Below, one piece after another: positions 38,644-46,430 of a stretch of DNA of 64,000 nucleotides. Position 1 is the first letter of the stretch, and the number at the start of each line of letters is the position of its first letter. Both the position numbers and the translations under genes were made by a program. The notes under the pieces are model-generated. The model worked only from the letters and a program-made list of their open reading frames with translations. It searched no databases and was not told where the DNA came from. The stretch spans positions 1 through 64,000 of the forward strand of contig CAZAAW010000003.1 of NCBI GenBank assembly GCA_964483325.1. The letters run 5' to 3'. This DNA is from CAZAAW01 sp964483325. GTDB lineage: Bacteria > Pseudomonadota > Alphaproteobacteria > Rhizobiales > Kaistiaceae.

Positions 38644-39601
38644 GCCGCGCCAGCCGCCGGCGGCGCCGCGGCCGGCCCAGGGCGGCCTCGGCTTTGCCGT
38701 GGCTCCGGGCAACGGCGCGATCATCCCGGCGAGCTCGATTGCCGGCAACGCGCTGATGATCGTCGTGGCGATCATGAGCTTCCTCGCCTGCCTGACGGTC
38801 GGCGCGGTGGCGCTGGTGCGCGATTCGGCGCGCGACTGGCAGCAGGATATCGGGCGCGAGGTGACAATCCAGGTGAAGCCGGTGGAGGGCGTCGACACCG
38901 CCGGCGAGGTCGCCAAGGCGGTCAATCTCGCCCGCGCCACGGCCGGCGTGCGCAGCGCCGAGGCCCTCGACGACCGGCAGAACCTCGCCTTGCTGGAGCC
39001 GTGGCTGGGGGCCGGCCTCGATGCCGCCGAGCTGCCGATCCCGCGCCTGATCGTCGTGTCGATCAGCGATCCCGACAATGTCGATCTGGCCGGCCTCAGC
39101 CGCCGCCTCGCCAATGACGTCCGCGGCGCCGTGCTGGACGACCACCGCATGTGGACCGAGCGCCTGCGGGCGATGGCCAACGCCACCGTCATCGGCGGCT
39201 TCTCCATCCTGGCGCTGGTCTTCGTGGCGACGGTGCTCAGCGTCGTGTTCGCGACGCGCGGCGCCATGGCCGGCAATCGCGACATCGTTTCGGTGCTGCA
39301 TTTCGTCGGCGCCGAGGATGGCTTCATCGCCGGCGAATTCCAGCGTCATTTCCTGCTGCTCGGCCTCAAGGGCGGCCTTGCCGGCGCCATCGCCGCGGCA
39401 ATCCTTTTCGCGCTGCTCAGCTTCGTCCTGTCGCGCGCGGTCGTGTCGCCGGAGGCGGCGCAGGTCGCGGCGCTGTTCGGGCGCTTTGCCGTCGGCCCGA
39501 CGGGATATCTCGGCGCCCTCGCCGTCGCCTTCGTGATTGCCGTCCTGACCGCGGTGACATCGCGGTTAACGGTTTATCGCTACCTTGCCGTGGTCGAATG
39601 A
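38618..39601 (+). CDS. ftsX: Cell division protein FtsX
   Basis: Inner-membrane permease-like partner of FtsE; about 327 residues. Four membrane helices with an extracytoplasmic domain between TM1 and TM2: TM1 GNALMIVVAIMSFLACLTVGAVALV, then a domain of about 130 residues, then the FtsX domain ATVIGGFSILALVFVATVLSVVFATRGAM. No ATG lies near the ftsE stop in this frame; the ATG at 38618, inside ftsE, is the best start and gives a cytoplasmic N-terminus of about 45 residues. The overlap implies translational coupling. Confidence 0.88.
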   Translation: MAAYRSTSEPRQPPAAPRPAQGGLGFAVAPGNGAIIPASSIAGNALMIVVAIMSFLACLTVGAVALVRDSARDWQQDIGREVTIQVKPVEGVDTAGEVAKAVNLARATAGVRSAEALDDRQNLALLEPWLGAGLDAAELPIPRLIVVSISDPDNVDLAGLSRRLANDVRGAVLDDHRMWTERLRAMANATVIGGFSILALVFVATVLSVVFATRGAMAGNRDIVSVLHFVGAEDGFIAGEFQRHFLLLGLKGGLAGAIAAAILFALLSFVLSRAVVSPEAAQVAALFGRFAVGPTGYLGALAVAFVIAVLTAVTSRLTVYRYLAVVE

Positions 39602-39651
39602 GCCGGCGGCCTGCCCCGCTATCGCCGAACTCTTTCGCCAAAGGAGCCGTC

Positions 39652-40347
39652 ATGGATGCACCGTCCGGCACCGCAACTCTTGCGCGCGCAGCGGCGCCGC
39701 TGGCGCGCGGCTGGCTGCGCCGCGGCCTCGGCCTTGCCGCCGCGGCGACGACGGCGCTGGTCCTGGTAGCGTTCCTCGGCGGCTTCGGGCTCTTCGTCAT
39801 CGACGTCAGCCAGCGCGCCGCGCCGGCCGATCCGCGCGCCGACGCGATCGTCGTGCTGACCGGCGGCGCCGCCCGCATCGACAGCGCCCTGCAGCTACTG
39901 GCCGATGGCCGGGCAGGCCGGCTCCTCATCTCCGGCGTCAACCCGATCGTCGGCCAGGCCGATCTCGCCGGCATCATCGAGCGCGACAAGCGCCCCCTGC
40001 TGGACTGCTGCATCGACCTCGACCATGAGGCGAAGAACACGATCGGCAATGCCGTCTCGGCCGGCCAGTGGGCGCGCGAGCGCGGCTACGGCTCGCTGAT
40101 CGTCGTCACCAGCAATTATCACATGGCGCGCAGCCTGGCCGAGCTGTCGCGGACCTTGCCCGACACGCGGCTCGTGGCTTATCCGATCGGCGATGGCGCA
40201 ACGGGCCTTGCCGACCTCCTCGGCAAGCCGCGCTCGGTGCGCCTGCTCCTGGAGGAGTACGTCAAATATCTCGGCGCCCGCATCCGTCTGATGGTCGAAC
40301 CGTCCCCGGCGTCGCCGACGCGGCTGGCGCGCACCGCCACGCAGTGA
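39652..40347 (+). CDS. YdcF/ElyC-family (DUF218) envelope protein
   Basis: Protein of 231 residues with one N-terminal membrane helix (about 30-52) and a DUF218 domain: ADAIVVLTGGAARIDSALQLL, LLISGVNP, AKNTIGNAVSAGQWARERGYGSLIVVTSNYHMARS. The family includes E. coli ElyC, linked to envelope polysaccharide metabolism. AAGGAG lies five bases before the ATG at 39652. Its place in ftsE-ftsX-ydcF-plsC supports an envelope role. Confidence 0.88.
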   Translation: MDAPSGTATLARAAAPLARGWLRRGLGLAAAATTALVLVAFLGGFGLFVIDVSQRAAPADPRADAIVVLTGGAARIDSALQLLADGRAGRLLISGVNPIVGQADLAGIIERDKRPLLDCCIDLDHEAKNTIGNAVSAGQWARERGYGSLIVVTSNYHMARSLAELSRTLPDTRLVAYPIGDGATGLADLLGKPRSVRLLLEEYVKYLGARIRLMVEPSPASPTRLARTATQ

Positions 40348-40360
40348 GAGCGGCGCGGAC

Positions 40361-41146
40361 ATGACGTCCGTCCGCTCCTTCCTCTTCAACGTCGCGTTCT
40401 ACATCTGCATGGTAGGGACGCTCGTCGTCTTCACCCCCGTCTATTTCTTCCTGCCGCAGCGCGGCAGCATCGCCATCGTGCGCAATTGGGCGAAAGTCAG
40501 CCTGTGGCTGCTGCGCGTCATCTGCGGCACGCGCTACGAGCTGCGCGGGCTGGAGAACATCCCCGTAGACGGCCAGTTCATCGCCGCCGGCAAGCACCAG
40601 TCGCTGTGGGAGACCTTCGCCCTCCTGCCGCTCTTCCACAATCCGGCCTATGTCATCAAGCGCCAGCTCCTGTTCGTGCCGGTCTGGGGCTGGTGGGCCT
40701 GGAAGTCGGCGATGATCTATGTCGACCGCGGCAAGGGCTCGACGGCTTTGCGCAACATGACGGAGGGCGCCCGCAAGGAGCTCGGACGCGGCCGGCCGAT
40801 CCTGCTTTTCCCGGAGGGTACACGGCGCACGCCCGGCGCGCCGCCGGACTACAAGCCCGGCGTCGCCTTTCTCTACCGCCAGGCCAAGGTGCCGGTCGTC
40901 CCGTTCACGCTGAACTCCGGCTTCTACTGGCCGCGCCGGCGCTTTCTGCGCTATCCCGGAACGATCATCGTCGAGTTCCTGCCGGCGATCGCCCCCGGCC
41001 TCACGGCCAATGAATTCCTTGCCCGGCTGCAGGGCAGCATCGAGCCGGCGACCGACCGCCTCATCGCCGAGACCGACCGCCAGCGGCCGCGGCCGCCCTT
41101 CCCGCCCGAGGCCGAGGCACGGCTGCGGGAGCTTCGGGCCTCGTAA
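40361..41146 (+). CDS. plsC: 1-acyl-sn-glycerol-3-phosphate acyltransferase
   Basis: Makes phosphatidic acid from lysophosphatidic acid at the inner membrane. 261 residues with an N-terminal membrane helix (about 8-32) and the LPLAT motifs. Block I is KHQSLWETF, where Glu takes the place of the usual Asp of HxxxxD; block III is LFPEGTRRTPG. It ends the ftsE-ftsX-ydcF-plsC run; a pair of hairpin repeats follows. Confidence 0.92.
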   Translation: MTSVRSFLFNVAFYICMVGTLVVFTPVYFFLPQRGSIAIVRNWAKVSLWLLRVICGTRYELRGLENIPVDGQFIAAGKHQSLWETFALLPLFHNPAYVIKRQLLFVPVWGWWAWKSAMIYVDRGKGSTALRNMTEGARKELGRGRPILLFPEGTRRTPGAPPDYKPGVAFLYRQAKVPVVPFTLNSGFYWPRRRFLRYPGTIIVEFLPAIAPGLTANEFLARLQGSIEPATDRLIAETDRQRPRPPFPPEAEARLRELRAS

Positions 41147-41147
41147 G

Positions 41148-41172
41148 GTGGGCATGGCGAAGCCTTGCCCAC
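41148..41172. repeat. Dispersed hairpin repeat, copy 1
   Basis: GTGGGCA-T-GGC-GAA-GCC-T-TGCCCAC: a near-perfect hairpin with one T:T mismatch, starting 2 bp after the plsC stop. Related copies lie at 41201-41233 and 59057-59083. The family looks like a small REP-type intergenic element. Confidence 0.65.
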
Positions 41173-41200
41173 GCTGTCTTTCCCGCACCGACCTTCATCC

Positions 41201-41233
41201 GGGTGGGCAAGCGCCTGCGGCGCATGCCCACCC
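41201..41233. repeat. Dispersed hairpin repeat, copy 2
   Basis: Arms GGGTGGGCA and TGCCCACCC flank an inner stem GCGCC/GGCGC with a TGC loop and an A:A mismatch. It shares the TGGGCA...TGCCCA frame with copy 1, 28 bp away. Together they could also act as a terminator for plsC. Confidence 0.6.
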
Positions 41234-41313
41234 TACCTCTCGCAGGTCGGGTGCCTTCTCCTCACATATCGGTGAACCCGAAGGACTCCTGCGGCATTAT
41301 CGCTGTGGAGGGC

Positions 41314-41341
41314 TTGCAAACAGCATAGTTTGTTCTATTTT
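41314..41341 (+). promoter_or_regulatory. Promoter of unknown gene at 41352
   Basis: TTGCAA (41314-41319) and TATTTT (41336-41341) are separated by 16 nt. The -10 overlaps the LexA-type repeat. Transcription would begin at about 41348-41352, so the mRNA would be nearly or fully leaderless; no ribosome site precedes the ATG. Confidence 0.45.
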
Positions 41342-41346
41342 TGTTC
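41332..41346 (+). promoter_or_regulatory. Candidate LexA (SOS) box before unknown gene
   Basis: Exact GTTC-N7-GTTC with the T-rich spacer TATTTTT, covering the -10 element. It ends 5 bp before the ATG at 41352. It is the same architecture as the box at 3879-3893 (spacer TCTTTTT). Confidence 0.65.
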
Positions 41347-41351
41347 CCATC

Positions 41352-41747
41352 ATGAAACCGAATCGCTCATACGACTCGTTTCCCCTTCTCGACGGCGGCG
41401 TGCCTGTCGCGGCAGTGCGGGCCGGCCTGGCGTTCCGCTTCCATTACTGGTGCGGCGTCTCGGGCCGGCGCTACCTGTTTACGGCGGTCAGCGCCGAGGC
41501 GCTGGCCGACTTCCACGACGCCGTCGTGGTGCTGGCACGACGCGGCGAGGATGGGCTCGTCGGCTGCTCCATCGCCGCGGTCGGCGGCGATGACGATCCG
41601 GAGCGGCGCCGGCTGTCGGAGGCGATGGCGGCGGACCGCCGGCTGGTCGCCTTCATCCACCTGCTGGCGCCGGATTCGGCGCACCGGCAGAACATCCTGT
41701 CAGACCTGCTTGGGCGGCTGCCGCTGGAACAGGGAATGGCCGCCTGA
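41352..41747 (+). CDS. Uncharacterised protein behind a LexA-type box
   Basis: Predicted 131-residue soluble protein that I do not recognise. It has an aromatic, basic central strand region (FRFHYWCGVSGRRYLFTAV) followed by a helix (ALADFHDAVVVLARRG), an acidic loop with GGDDDPERRRLSEAM and a C-terminal helical part. No membrane segment or signal peptide. The frame is open upstream, but ATG 41352 is the only sensible start; it has no Shine-Dalgarno and fits a leaderless mRNA. The gene's last 48 bp overlap the ChaC-like gene on the other strand. The SOS-type box suggests induction by DNA damage (inference). Confidence 0.6.
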   Translation: MKPNRSYDSFPLLDGGVPVAAVRAGLAFRFHYWCGVSGRRYLFTAVSAEALADFHDAVVVLARRGEDGLVGCSIAAVGGDDDPERRRLSEAMAADRRLVAFIHLLAPDSAHRQNILSDLLGRLPLEQGMAA

Positions 41748-42278
41748 GGCGGTTTCGCTCTCGAGACGGGCAGCCAGCCATTCCAGCCGCGCATCGCGAA
41801 TGTGCATGCCGGCGAGATGGTGCGCCGTATCCAGCACATAGTCGCGATTGGCGCCGGAATGGCCATGGCCGTGCCGGACGATCTGCAGGGTGACATCGGG
41901 CGACAGGATGCCGGCATATTGCCGGTGATGGCGGTCGACAAGGTAGGCGACCGCCGGCACCACCGCGCCGTGCCCATCGTCGAGACGGACTGGGCAGGTC
42001 GCCTCCCGGTAGACATTGGTCACCAGTTCGCGCTCGCGCAGATAGGCCATCACCGAATCGCCGTTTTCCCCCGCGACACGGAACGCCATGCCCCGGCATG
42101 AGCCGCCGCGGTCGAGACCGAGCACCAGACCTGGCTCCGTTTCGCTGCCGCGGTGGAAGAAGGAATAGACGCACAGGGCGCGATGCGCGCCGTAGAGGCG
42201 CGCCGGCCGCGCCTCAAGAAAGGGGAAGCCGGGACGCCACATCAGCGACCCGTAGCCAAAGACCCAGAAATCGGTCAT
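41700..42278 (-). CDS. ChaC-like gamma-glutamylcyclotransferase
   Basis: Protein of 192 residues. FGYGSLMWRPGF at residues 7-18 is the conserved substrate loop of the gamma-glutamylcyclotransferase fold. The ChaC family cleaves gamma-glutamyl peptides such as glutathione to 5-oxoproline. VTNVYREATCPVRL, YLVDRHHRQYAG and the C-terminal HHLAGMHIRDARLEWL fit ChaC proteins. Convergent with the unknown gene (48-bp overlap) and divergent from the DUF2125 gene, 41 bp apart. Confidence 0.88.
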   Translation of the reverse strand: MTDFWVFGYGSLMWRPGFPFLEARPARLYGAHRALCVYSFFHRGSETEPGLVLGLDRGGSCRGMAFRVAGENGDSVMAYLRERELVTNVYREATCPVRLDDGHGAVVPAVAYLVDRHHRQYAGILSPDVTLQIVRHGHGHSGANRDYVLDTAHHLAGMHIRDARLEWLAARLESETASGGHSLFQRQPPKQV

Positions 42279-42319
42279 CTGAGAACCATCCCGACGGGTG
42301 AATCACGACCTATCAGGCC

Positions 42320-43375
42320 ATGGCAGTTTCCGGAAGAAGAGAGCTCTGGGAGAGGCGGCGGCGCCGCCGGCGCGGCGGCCTGATGCCGCTGACGATCAGC
42401 CTCGTGCTGCTGGTGGCCGGGCTGTGGTGCGCCTACTGGTATGTCGCCTATCGCGTCGCGCTGTCGACGGTGGACGCAGCCGACAATGGCGGCTCGACGG
42501 CCCTTTCCTGCGCCGAGCGCAGCCTCGGCGGCTTCCCCTTCCATCTCACCTTCAATTGCCGCCAGGGCGAAGCGGCCAACGGCGCGCTGCTGACCGCCAG
42601 CTTCGGCGGTATCGACGCGAGCGCCCCTCTGTTCAACCCCGGCCACGTCGCCGCCGCGATGACCGGGCCGCTGCGGCTCGATGCCGGCGGCCTGGTGACC
42701 GAGGCCAACTGGCAGGACGGGACGGCGACGGTCGATGCCGGCCTCTCCGGCATTTCGGCCGCCACGGCGTCCTTCGCCGACCTCAAGGTGTCGATGCGCG
42801 ATCCCTCCGGCCCCGCGGCATTCAACATTTCCGCCGGCCGCTGGCACAGCCAGCTGCGGCCGGCATCGGAACCCGGCGCGTTCCGCCTCGACCTGGCGAC
42901 GGACGATCTTGTCGTCGCCGGCGGGGCGACCGCCTATCCGGGCGTCAGCGGCACCGGTACGCTGACCCTGCAGGATGTCGGTCCGGCGATCGGCCTCGAC
43001 CTGCACGGCCTGGTGCGCGCCTGGATCGCCGCCGGCGGCCGCTTCCGCGTCGATGCGCTGGACCTGACGGCGGCCGGTGTGCGTCTCGGCGTCTCAGGCC
43101 CCATGTCGCTGTCGCCGGATGGCGCCATCAGCGGCGCCGTGACGCTTCGTATCACCGGCACGGAACACCTGCCGGCGCTCGTCGCCGCCTTCGCGCCCGC
43201 CTGGAAGGACCGCGCCGCGGAGCTTGCCGATGTCGTCACCGCCATGGCACGGCCGGCCGACGGGGCCGAGGGAACAGTGGAGACAAGGCTGAACATCCGC
43301 GACGGCGTCGTCAGCCTCGGCATCATCCCGCTGGTCGCGCTGCCGCCGCTCGGCCCGCCCGACGCTATTTTTTAG
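42320..43375 (+). CDS. DUF2125 domain protein
   Basis: Protein of 351 residues with a basic N-terminus, one membrane helix (about 22-42) and a large extracytoplasmic beta-rich region. SLGGFPFHLTFNCRQ at the beginning of the domain and repeated beta strands such as SFADLKVSMRDPSGPAAFNISAG fit DUF2125, an alphaproteobacterial family resembling AsmA-like envelope proteins. Function unknown. The 3' end overlaps the tyrA end by 11 bp. Confidence 0.85.
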   Translation: MAVSGRRELWERRRRRRRGGLMPLTISLVLLVAGLWCAYWYVAYRVALSTVDAADNGGSTALSCAERSLGGFPFHLTFNCRQGEAANGALLTASFGGIDASAPLFNPGHVAAAMTGPLRLDAGGLVTEANWQDGTATVDAGLSGISAATASFADLKVSMRDPSGPAAFNISAGRWHSQLRPASEPGAFRLDLATDDLVVAGGATAYPGVSGTGTLTLQDVGPAIGLDLHGLVRAWIAAGGRFRVDALDLTAAGVRLGVSGPMSLSPDGAISGAVTLRITGTEHLPALVAAFAPAWKDRAAELADVVTAMARPADGAEGTVETRLNIRDGVVSLGIIPLVALPPLGPPDAIF

Positions 43376-44288
43376 CCTGCTGGCGCCCGAAATCGGGGGC
43401 GGCCGTCTCCTGCCCGGCCTCGACAATGCCGCGCCGGATGGCGCGCGTGCGCGTGAACAGCTTGTGCAGCGTGTCGCCGTCGCCCCAGCGGATGGCCCGT
43501 TGCAGCGCCGTCAGGTCCTCGGTGAAGCGGCCGAGCATCTCCAGCACCGCTTCCTTGTTGTGCAGGAAGACGTCGCGCCACATCGTCGGATCGGAGGCGG
43601 CGATGCGCGTGAAATCGCGGAAGCCGCCGGCGGAGAATTTCATCACCTCCGACTGCGTCACGGTCTCCATGTCGGCAGCCGTACCGACGATGTTGTAGGC
43701 GATGAGATGCGGCACGTGACTGGTGATGGCGAGCACCAGATCGTGATGCTCCGGCGACATCACCTCGACATTGGCGCCGGCGCCTCTCCAGAAGGACGCC
43801 AGCTTTTCCACCGCCTCGGGATCGGTCCCGGCCGGCGGCGTCAGGATGCACCAGCGGTTGTCGAAGAGGCTGGCGAAGCCGGCATCCGGACCGGAATGCT
43901 CCGTGCCGGCCACCGGATGCGCCGGGATGAAATGGACCCCGGCCGGGATATGCGGCGCCATCTGGCGAACGACCGACTGCTTCACCGAGCCGACATCGGA
44001 AACGATCGCCCCCGGCTTCAGGAACGGCGCGATGGCCTTGGCGACATCGCCCGAGGCGCCGACCGGCACCGAGACGATGACGCAGTCGGCGCCAGCGACA
44101 GCCTCCCCCGCCTCGGCATGATAGCTGTCGCCGAGGCCCAGTTCCTCGGCCCGGGCGAGGGTCTCGGGCCGGCGCGTCGAGATTGCCACATGGCCGGCGA
44201 GCCCGCCGCGCCGCGCCGCCAGCGCGATGGACGAGCCGATGAGGCCGATCCCGACAAGGGCCAGCCGCTCGAAGACCGGTGCGTTCAT
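43365..44288 (-). CDS. tyrA: Prephenate/arogenate (cyclohexadienyl) dehydrogenase
   Basis: NAD(P)-dependent oxidative decarboxylation in tyrosine synthesis. 307 residues with an N-terminal Rossmann motif VGIGLIGSSIALAARR and SVPVGASGDVAKAI, DVGSVKQSVV and HPVAGTEHSGPDAG in the active site; the C-terminal helical domain has the conserved GGFRDFTRIAASDPTMWRDVFLHN. There is no ACT or chorismate mutase fusion. The ATG overlaps the hisC stop (44285-44288). Confidence 0.93.
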   Translation of the reverse strand: MNAPVFERLALVGIGLIGSSIALAARRGGLAGHVAISTRRPETLARAEELGLGDSYHAEAGEAVAGADCVIVSVPVGASGDVAKAIAPFLKPGAIVSDVGSVKQSVVRQMAPHIPAGVHFIPAHPVAGTEHSGPDAGFASLFDNRWCILTPPAGTDPEAVEKLASFWRGAGANVEVMSPEHHDLVLAITSHVPHLIAYNIVGTAADMETVTQSEVMKFSAGGFRDFTRIAASDPTMWRDVFLHNKEAVLEMLGRFTEDLTALQRAIRWGDGDTLHKLFTRTRAIRRGIVEAGQETAAPDFGRQQAKK

Positions 44289-45400
44289 CGGGCCGCCTTG
44301 CCGGCGAGAAAATCCGCCAGCGCCGCGATCGTCTCGCGATTGGCCTCCTCGCTGCCGATCGTCATGCGCAGCGCATCCGGGAAGCCGTAGGACGCCACCC
44401 GCCGCAGGACGATGCCCTGCGACAGCAGGTAGTCGTCCGCGTCGGCCGCCGTCCTGCCGGGCGAATCGGGAAAGTGGATCAGGATGAAATTGCCGACGCT
44501 GGGCGTCACGGTGAGACCCAGTTCGGTCAGCGCCGTCGCGACGCGCGGCAGCCAGATCTCGTTATGCGCCACCGCGGCCTCGACATGATTCCGGTCGCCC
44601 ATCGCCGCGACGCCGGCGGCAATGGCCGGTCCGGAGACGTTGAAGGGACCACGGATGCGGTTGAGCGCGTCAACGACATGGGCAGGCCCGTAGCACCAGC
44701 CGATGCGCAGCGCCGCCAGCCCGTAGACCTTCGAGAAGGTACGCACCATCACGACATTGCCGGCGGTGGCGGCAAGCTCGAGGCCGCTCTCATAGTCGTT
44801 GCGCCGCACATATTCGGCATAGGCGGCGTCAAGTACCAGCAGCACGTCGGACGGCAGCCCGGCATGCAGGCGCCGGATCTCCGAGAACGGCACATAGGTG
44901 CCGGTGGGATTGTTGGGATTGGCGAGGAAGACGATGCGCGTCCGCGGCGTCACCAGCGACAGGATGGCATCGACATCGGTCGTCAGCTCCGTCTCCGGCG
45001 CGACGACAGGAACGCCGCCCGCCGCCCGCGTGGCGATCGGATAGACGAGGAAACCGTGCTGGCTGTGAATCGCCTCATCGCCGGGCGACAGATAGGCATG
45101 CGCCAGGAGATTGAGGATTTCGTCCGAACCGGCGCCGCAGACGATGCGCTCCGGATTGAGGCCATAGGCATGGGCGATGGCGTTGCGCAGCGCCGCGGCG
45201 CTGCCGTCCGGATACCGCTCCAGATGGCCGGCGAAATCCTTGAAGGCGGCGACGGCGTCCGGGCTCGGCCCGAGCGGCGTCTCGTTCGAGGACAGCTTGT
45301 GAAGGCGGACGCCGCCTGTCGCGACCGACTTTCCCGGCACATAGGCGTCGATGTCGAGAATGCCGGGACGCGGCGTCGGCAGCCTGTCCGGGGCGCTCAT
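44285..45400 (-). CDS. hisC: Histidinol-phosphate aminotransferase
   Basis: PLP enzyme of 371 residues for histidine synthesis, which also often transaminates aromatic amino-acid precursors. The PLP lysine is in VRTFSKVYGLAALRIGW; the LSSNETPLGPS start and ANPNNPTGTYVP loop are typical. It sits between chorismate mutase and tyrA with 4-bp overlaps on both sides, so a role in tyrosine/phenylalanine transamination is likely (inference from operon). Confidence 0.93.
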   Translation of the reverse strand: MSAPDRLPTPRPGILDIDAYVPGKSVATGGVRLHKLSSNETPLGPSPDAVAAFKDFAGHLERYPDGSAAALRNAIAHAYGLNPERIVCGAGSDEILNLLAHAYLSPGDEAIHSQHGFLVYPIATRAAGGVPVVAPETELTTDVDAILSLVTPRTRIVFLANPNNPTGTYVPFSEIRRLHAGLPSDVLLVLDAAYAEYVRRNDYESGLELAATAGNVVMVRTFSKVYGLAALRIGWCYGPAHVVDALNRIRGPFNVSGPAIAAGVAAMGDRNHVEAAVAHNEIWLPRVATALTELGLTVTPSVGNFILIHFPDSPGRTAADADDYLLSQGIVLRRVASYGFPDALRMTIGSEEANRETIAALADFLAGKAAR

Positions 45401-46263
45401 GCCGCGCTCCGCGAAGCGGGAGGCTGGCGCAGTGTGTCGCCCGCACAGTCAAGGGCGATGCCCCGGGCGATGCCGCCGACCTGGACGAGTTCGGCGAGGC
45501 CGGCGGCGGTCAGTGCCGCGTCGCTGACCTGCGGCACCACCGCCACCAGCATGTCGGTCAGCCGGTCGTGGGTGGCGGCCTCGGCGAGCACGGCAACCCC
45601 GGCCAGCCGGCGGAGGCGCTCGGCGGTGGCCGCGTCCGTGACCCCCGTCATGACGCGCAGGTCCGGCGACGCGGGATCGGCGAGGGGCGGAGAAATGATA
45701 AAGGCCGGGATATCCGCCGGCCTTTCCTTTGCCCTGATGAAGGGCGTTATCGCCATGATCTTGGGCGCCGCTGACGCCGCCAGCGCGCGCCACCACGGGC
45801 CTGTCGCGGCGGGCTGCTCCTGGGCGATCAGACCAAGATCGGTGCCGGTCGCCACCACCGCGGCGATCACGGCACCGGCACCCTTCGCCTCCACCAGGCC
45901 AACCGAAAAGCCGAAGGTGAAGCGGGCGAGGTCATGCAGTTCGGCGCGCGCCACGGCGGTATCGACGACGACGCGGAACGGCGCCTGGATGCGGGTGAAG
46001 GTGGTGATGATCTCGCGCCACAGGTGCTCGACCGTCATCAGCGGCAGCCGGCCGGTATGGCGCGCCACGATGCGGCGCATCATCTCGGCCTCCCGCTGCG
46101 GCCGGAAGGCGGCGCCGGGCCGGTCGGTGCCCTTCGCCTTGATCAGCGCGTCGATGACACCTCCCCGCTCGATCAGGAGGAGATGCATCGCCTCGTCGAT
46201 GGCATCGATACGGGAGCGCAACTCGGCGAGCGTGCGCACATCGCTTTCGCCGGTTTCGGCCAT
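45397..46263 (-). CDS. Chorismate mutase
   Basis: Converts chorismate to prephenate. The N-terminal AroQ domain (LAELRSRIDAIDEAMHLLLIERGGVIDALIKAKG, then FRPQREAEMMRRIV) is clear. The C-terminal part of about 190 residues is typical of alphaproteobacterial chorismate mutases of about 290 residues. The start is uncertain: ATGs at 46263 and 46287 and upstream alternatives lack good ribosome sites; the first gives 288 residues. It overlaps hisC by 4 bp, forming an aromatic operon with hisC and tyrA. Confidence 0.88.
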   Translation of the reverse strand: MAETGESDVRTLAELRSRIDAIDEAMHLLLIERGGVIDALIKAKGTDRPGAAFRPQREAEMMRRIVARHTGRLPLMTVEHLWREIITTFTRIQAPFRVVVDTAVARAELHDLARFTFGFSVGLVEAKGAGAVIAAVVATGTDLGLIAQEQPAATGPWWRALAASAAPKIMAITPFIRAKERPADIPAFIISPPLADPASPDLRVMTGVTDAATAERLRRLAGVAVLAEAATHDRLTDMLVAVVPQVSDAALTAAGLAELVQVGGIARGIALDCAGDTLRQPPASRSAA

Positions 46264-46361
46264 GGCAGTCACGTCTTCGGCTTTCATCGGAGCCGGATCG
46301 CCAGGGCGTCCGGCAGGGCGATCCTTCATAGGCAAGGCATGGCGCGAAATCAAAGAAAACG

Positions 46362-46391
46362 TTGACAGTCCAAGACGCCCGCCCGTAGCTA
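46362..46391 (+). promoter_or_regulatory. Promoter of metX
   Basis: Consensus TTGACA (46362-46367) is followed after 18 nt by TAGCTA (46386-46391). The predicted start at about 46398 leaves a 5' leader of about 33 nt, too short for a SAM riboswitch. Confidence 0.45.
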
Positions 46392-46430
46392 TGCGGCCCG
46401 TCCCCCAACAGCGCTGCCGTTCGCCTGCGT

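Noticed and set aside
46340..46430. SAM-II riboswitch before metX
   Set aside because: The expected conserved elements (long H-type pseudoknot with GCTAAA-like segment) are not visible and the promoter leaves a leader of only about 33 nt.
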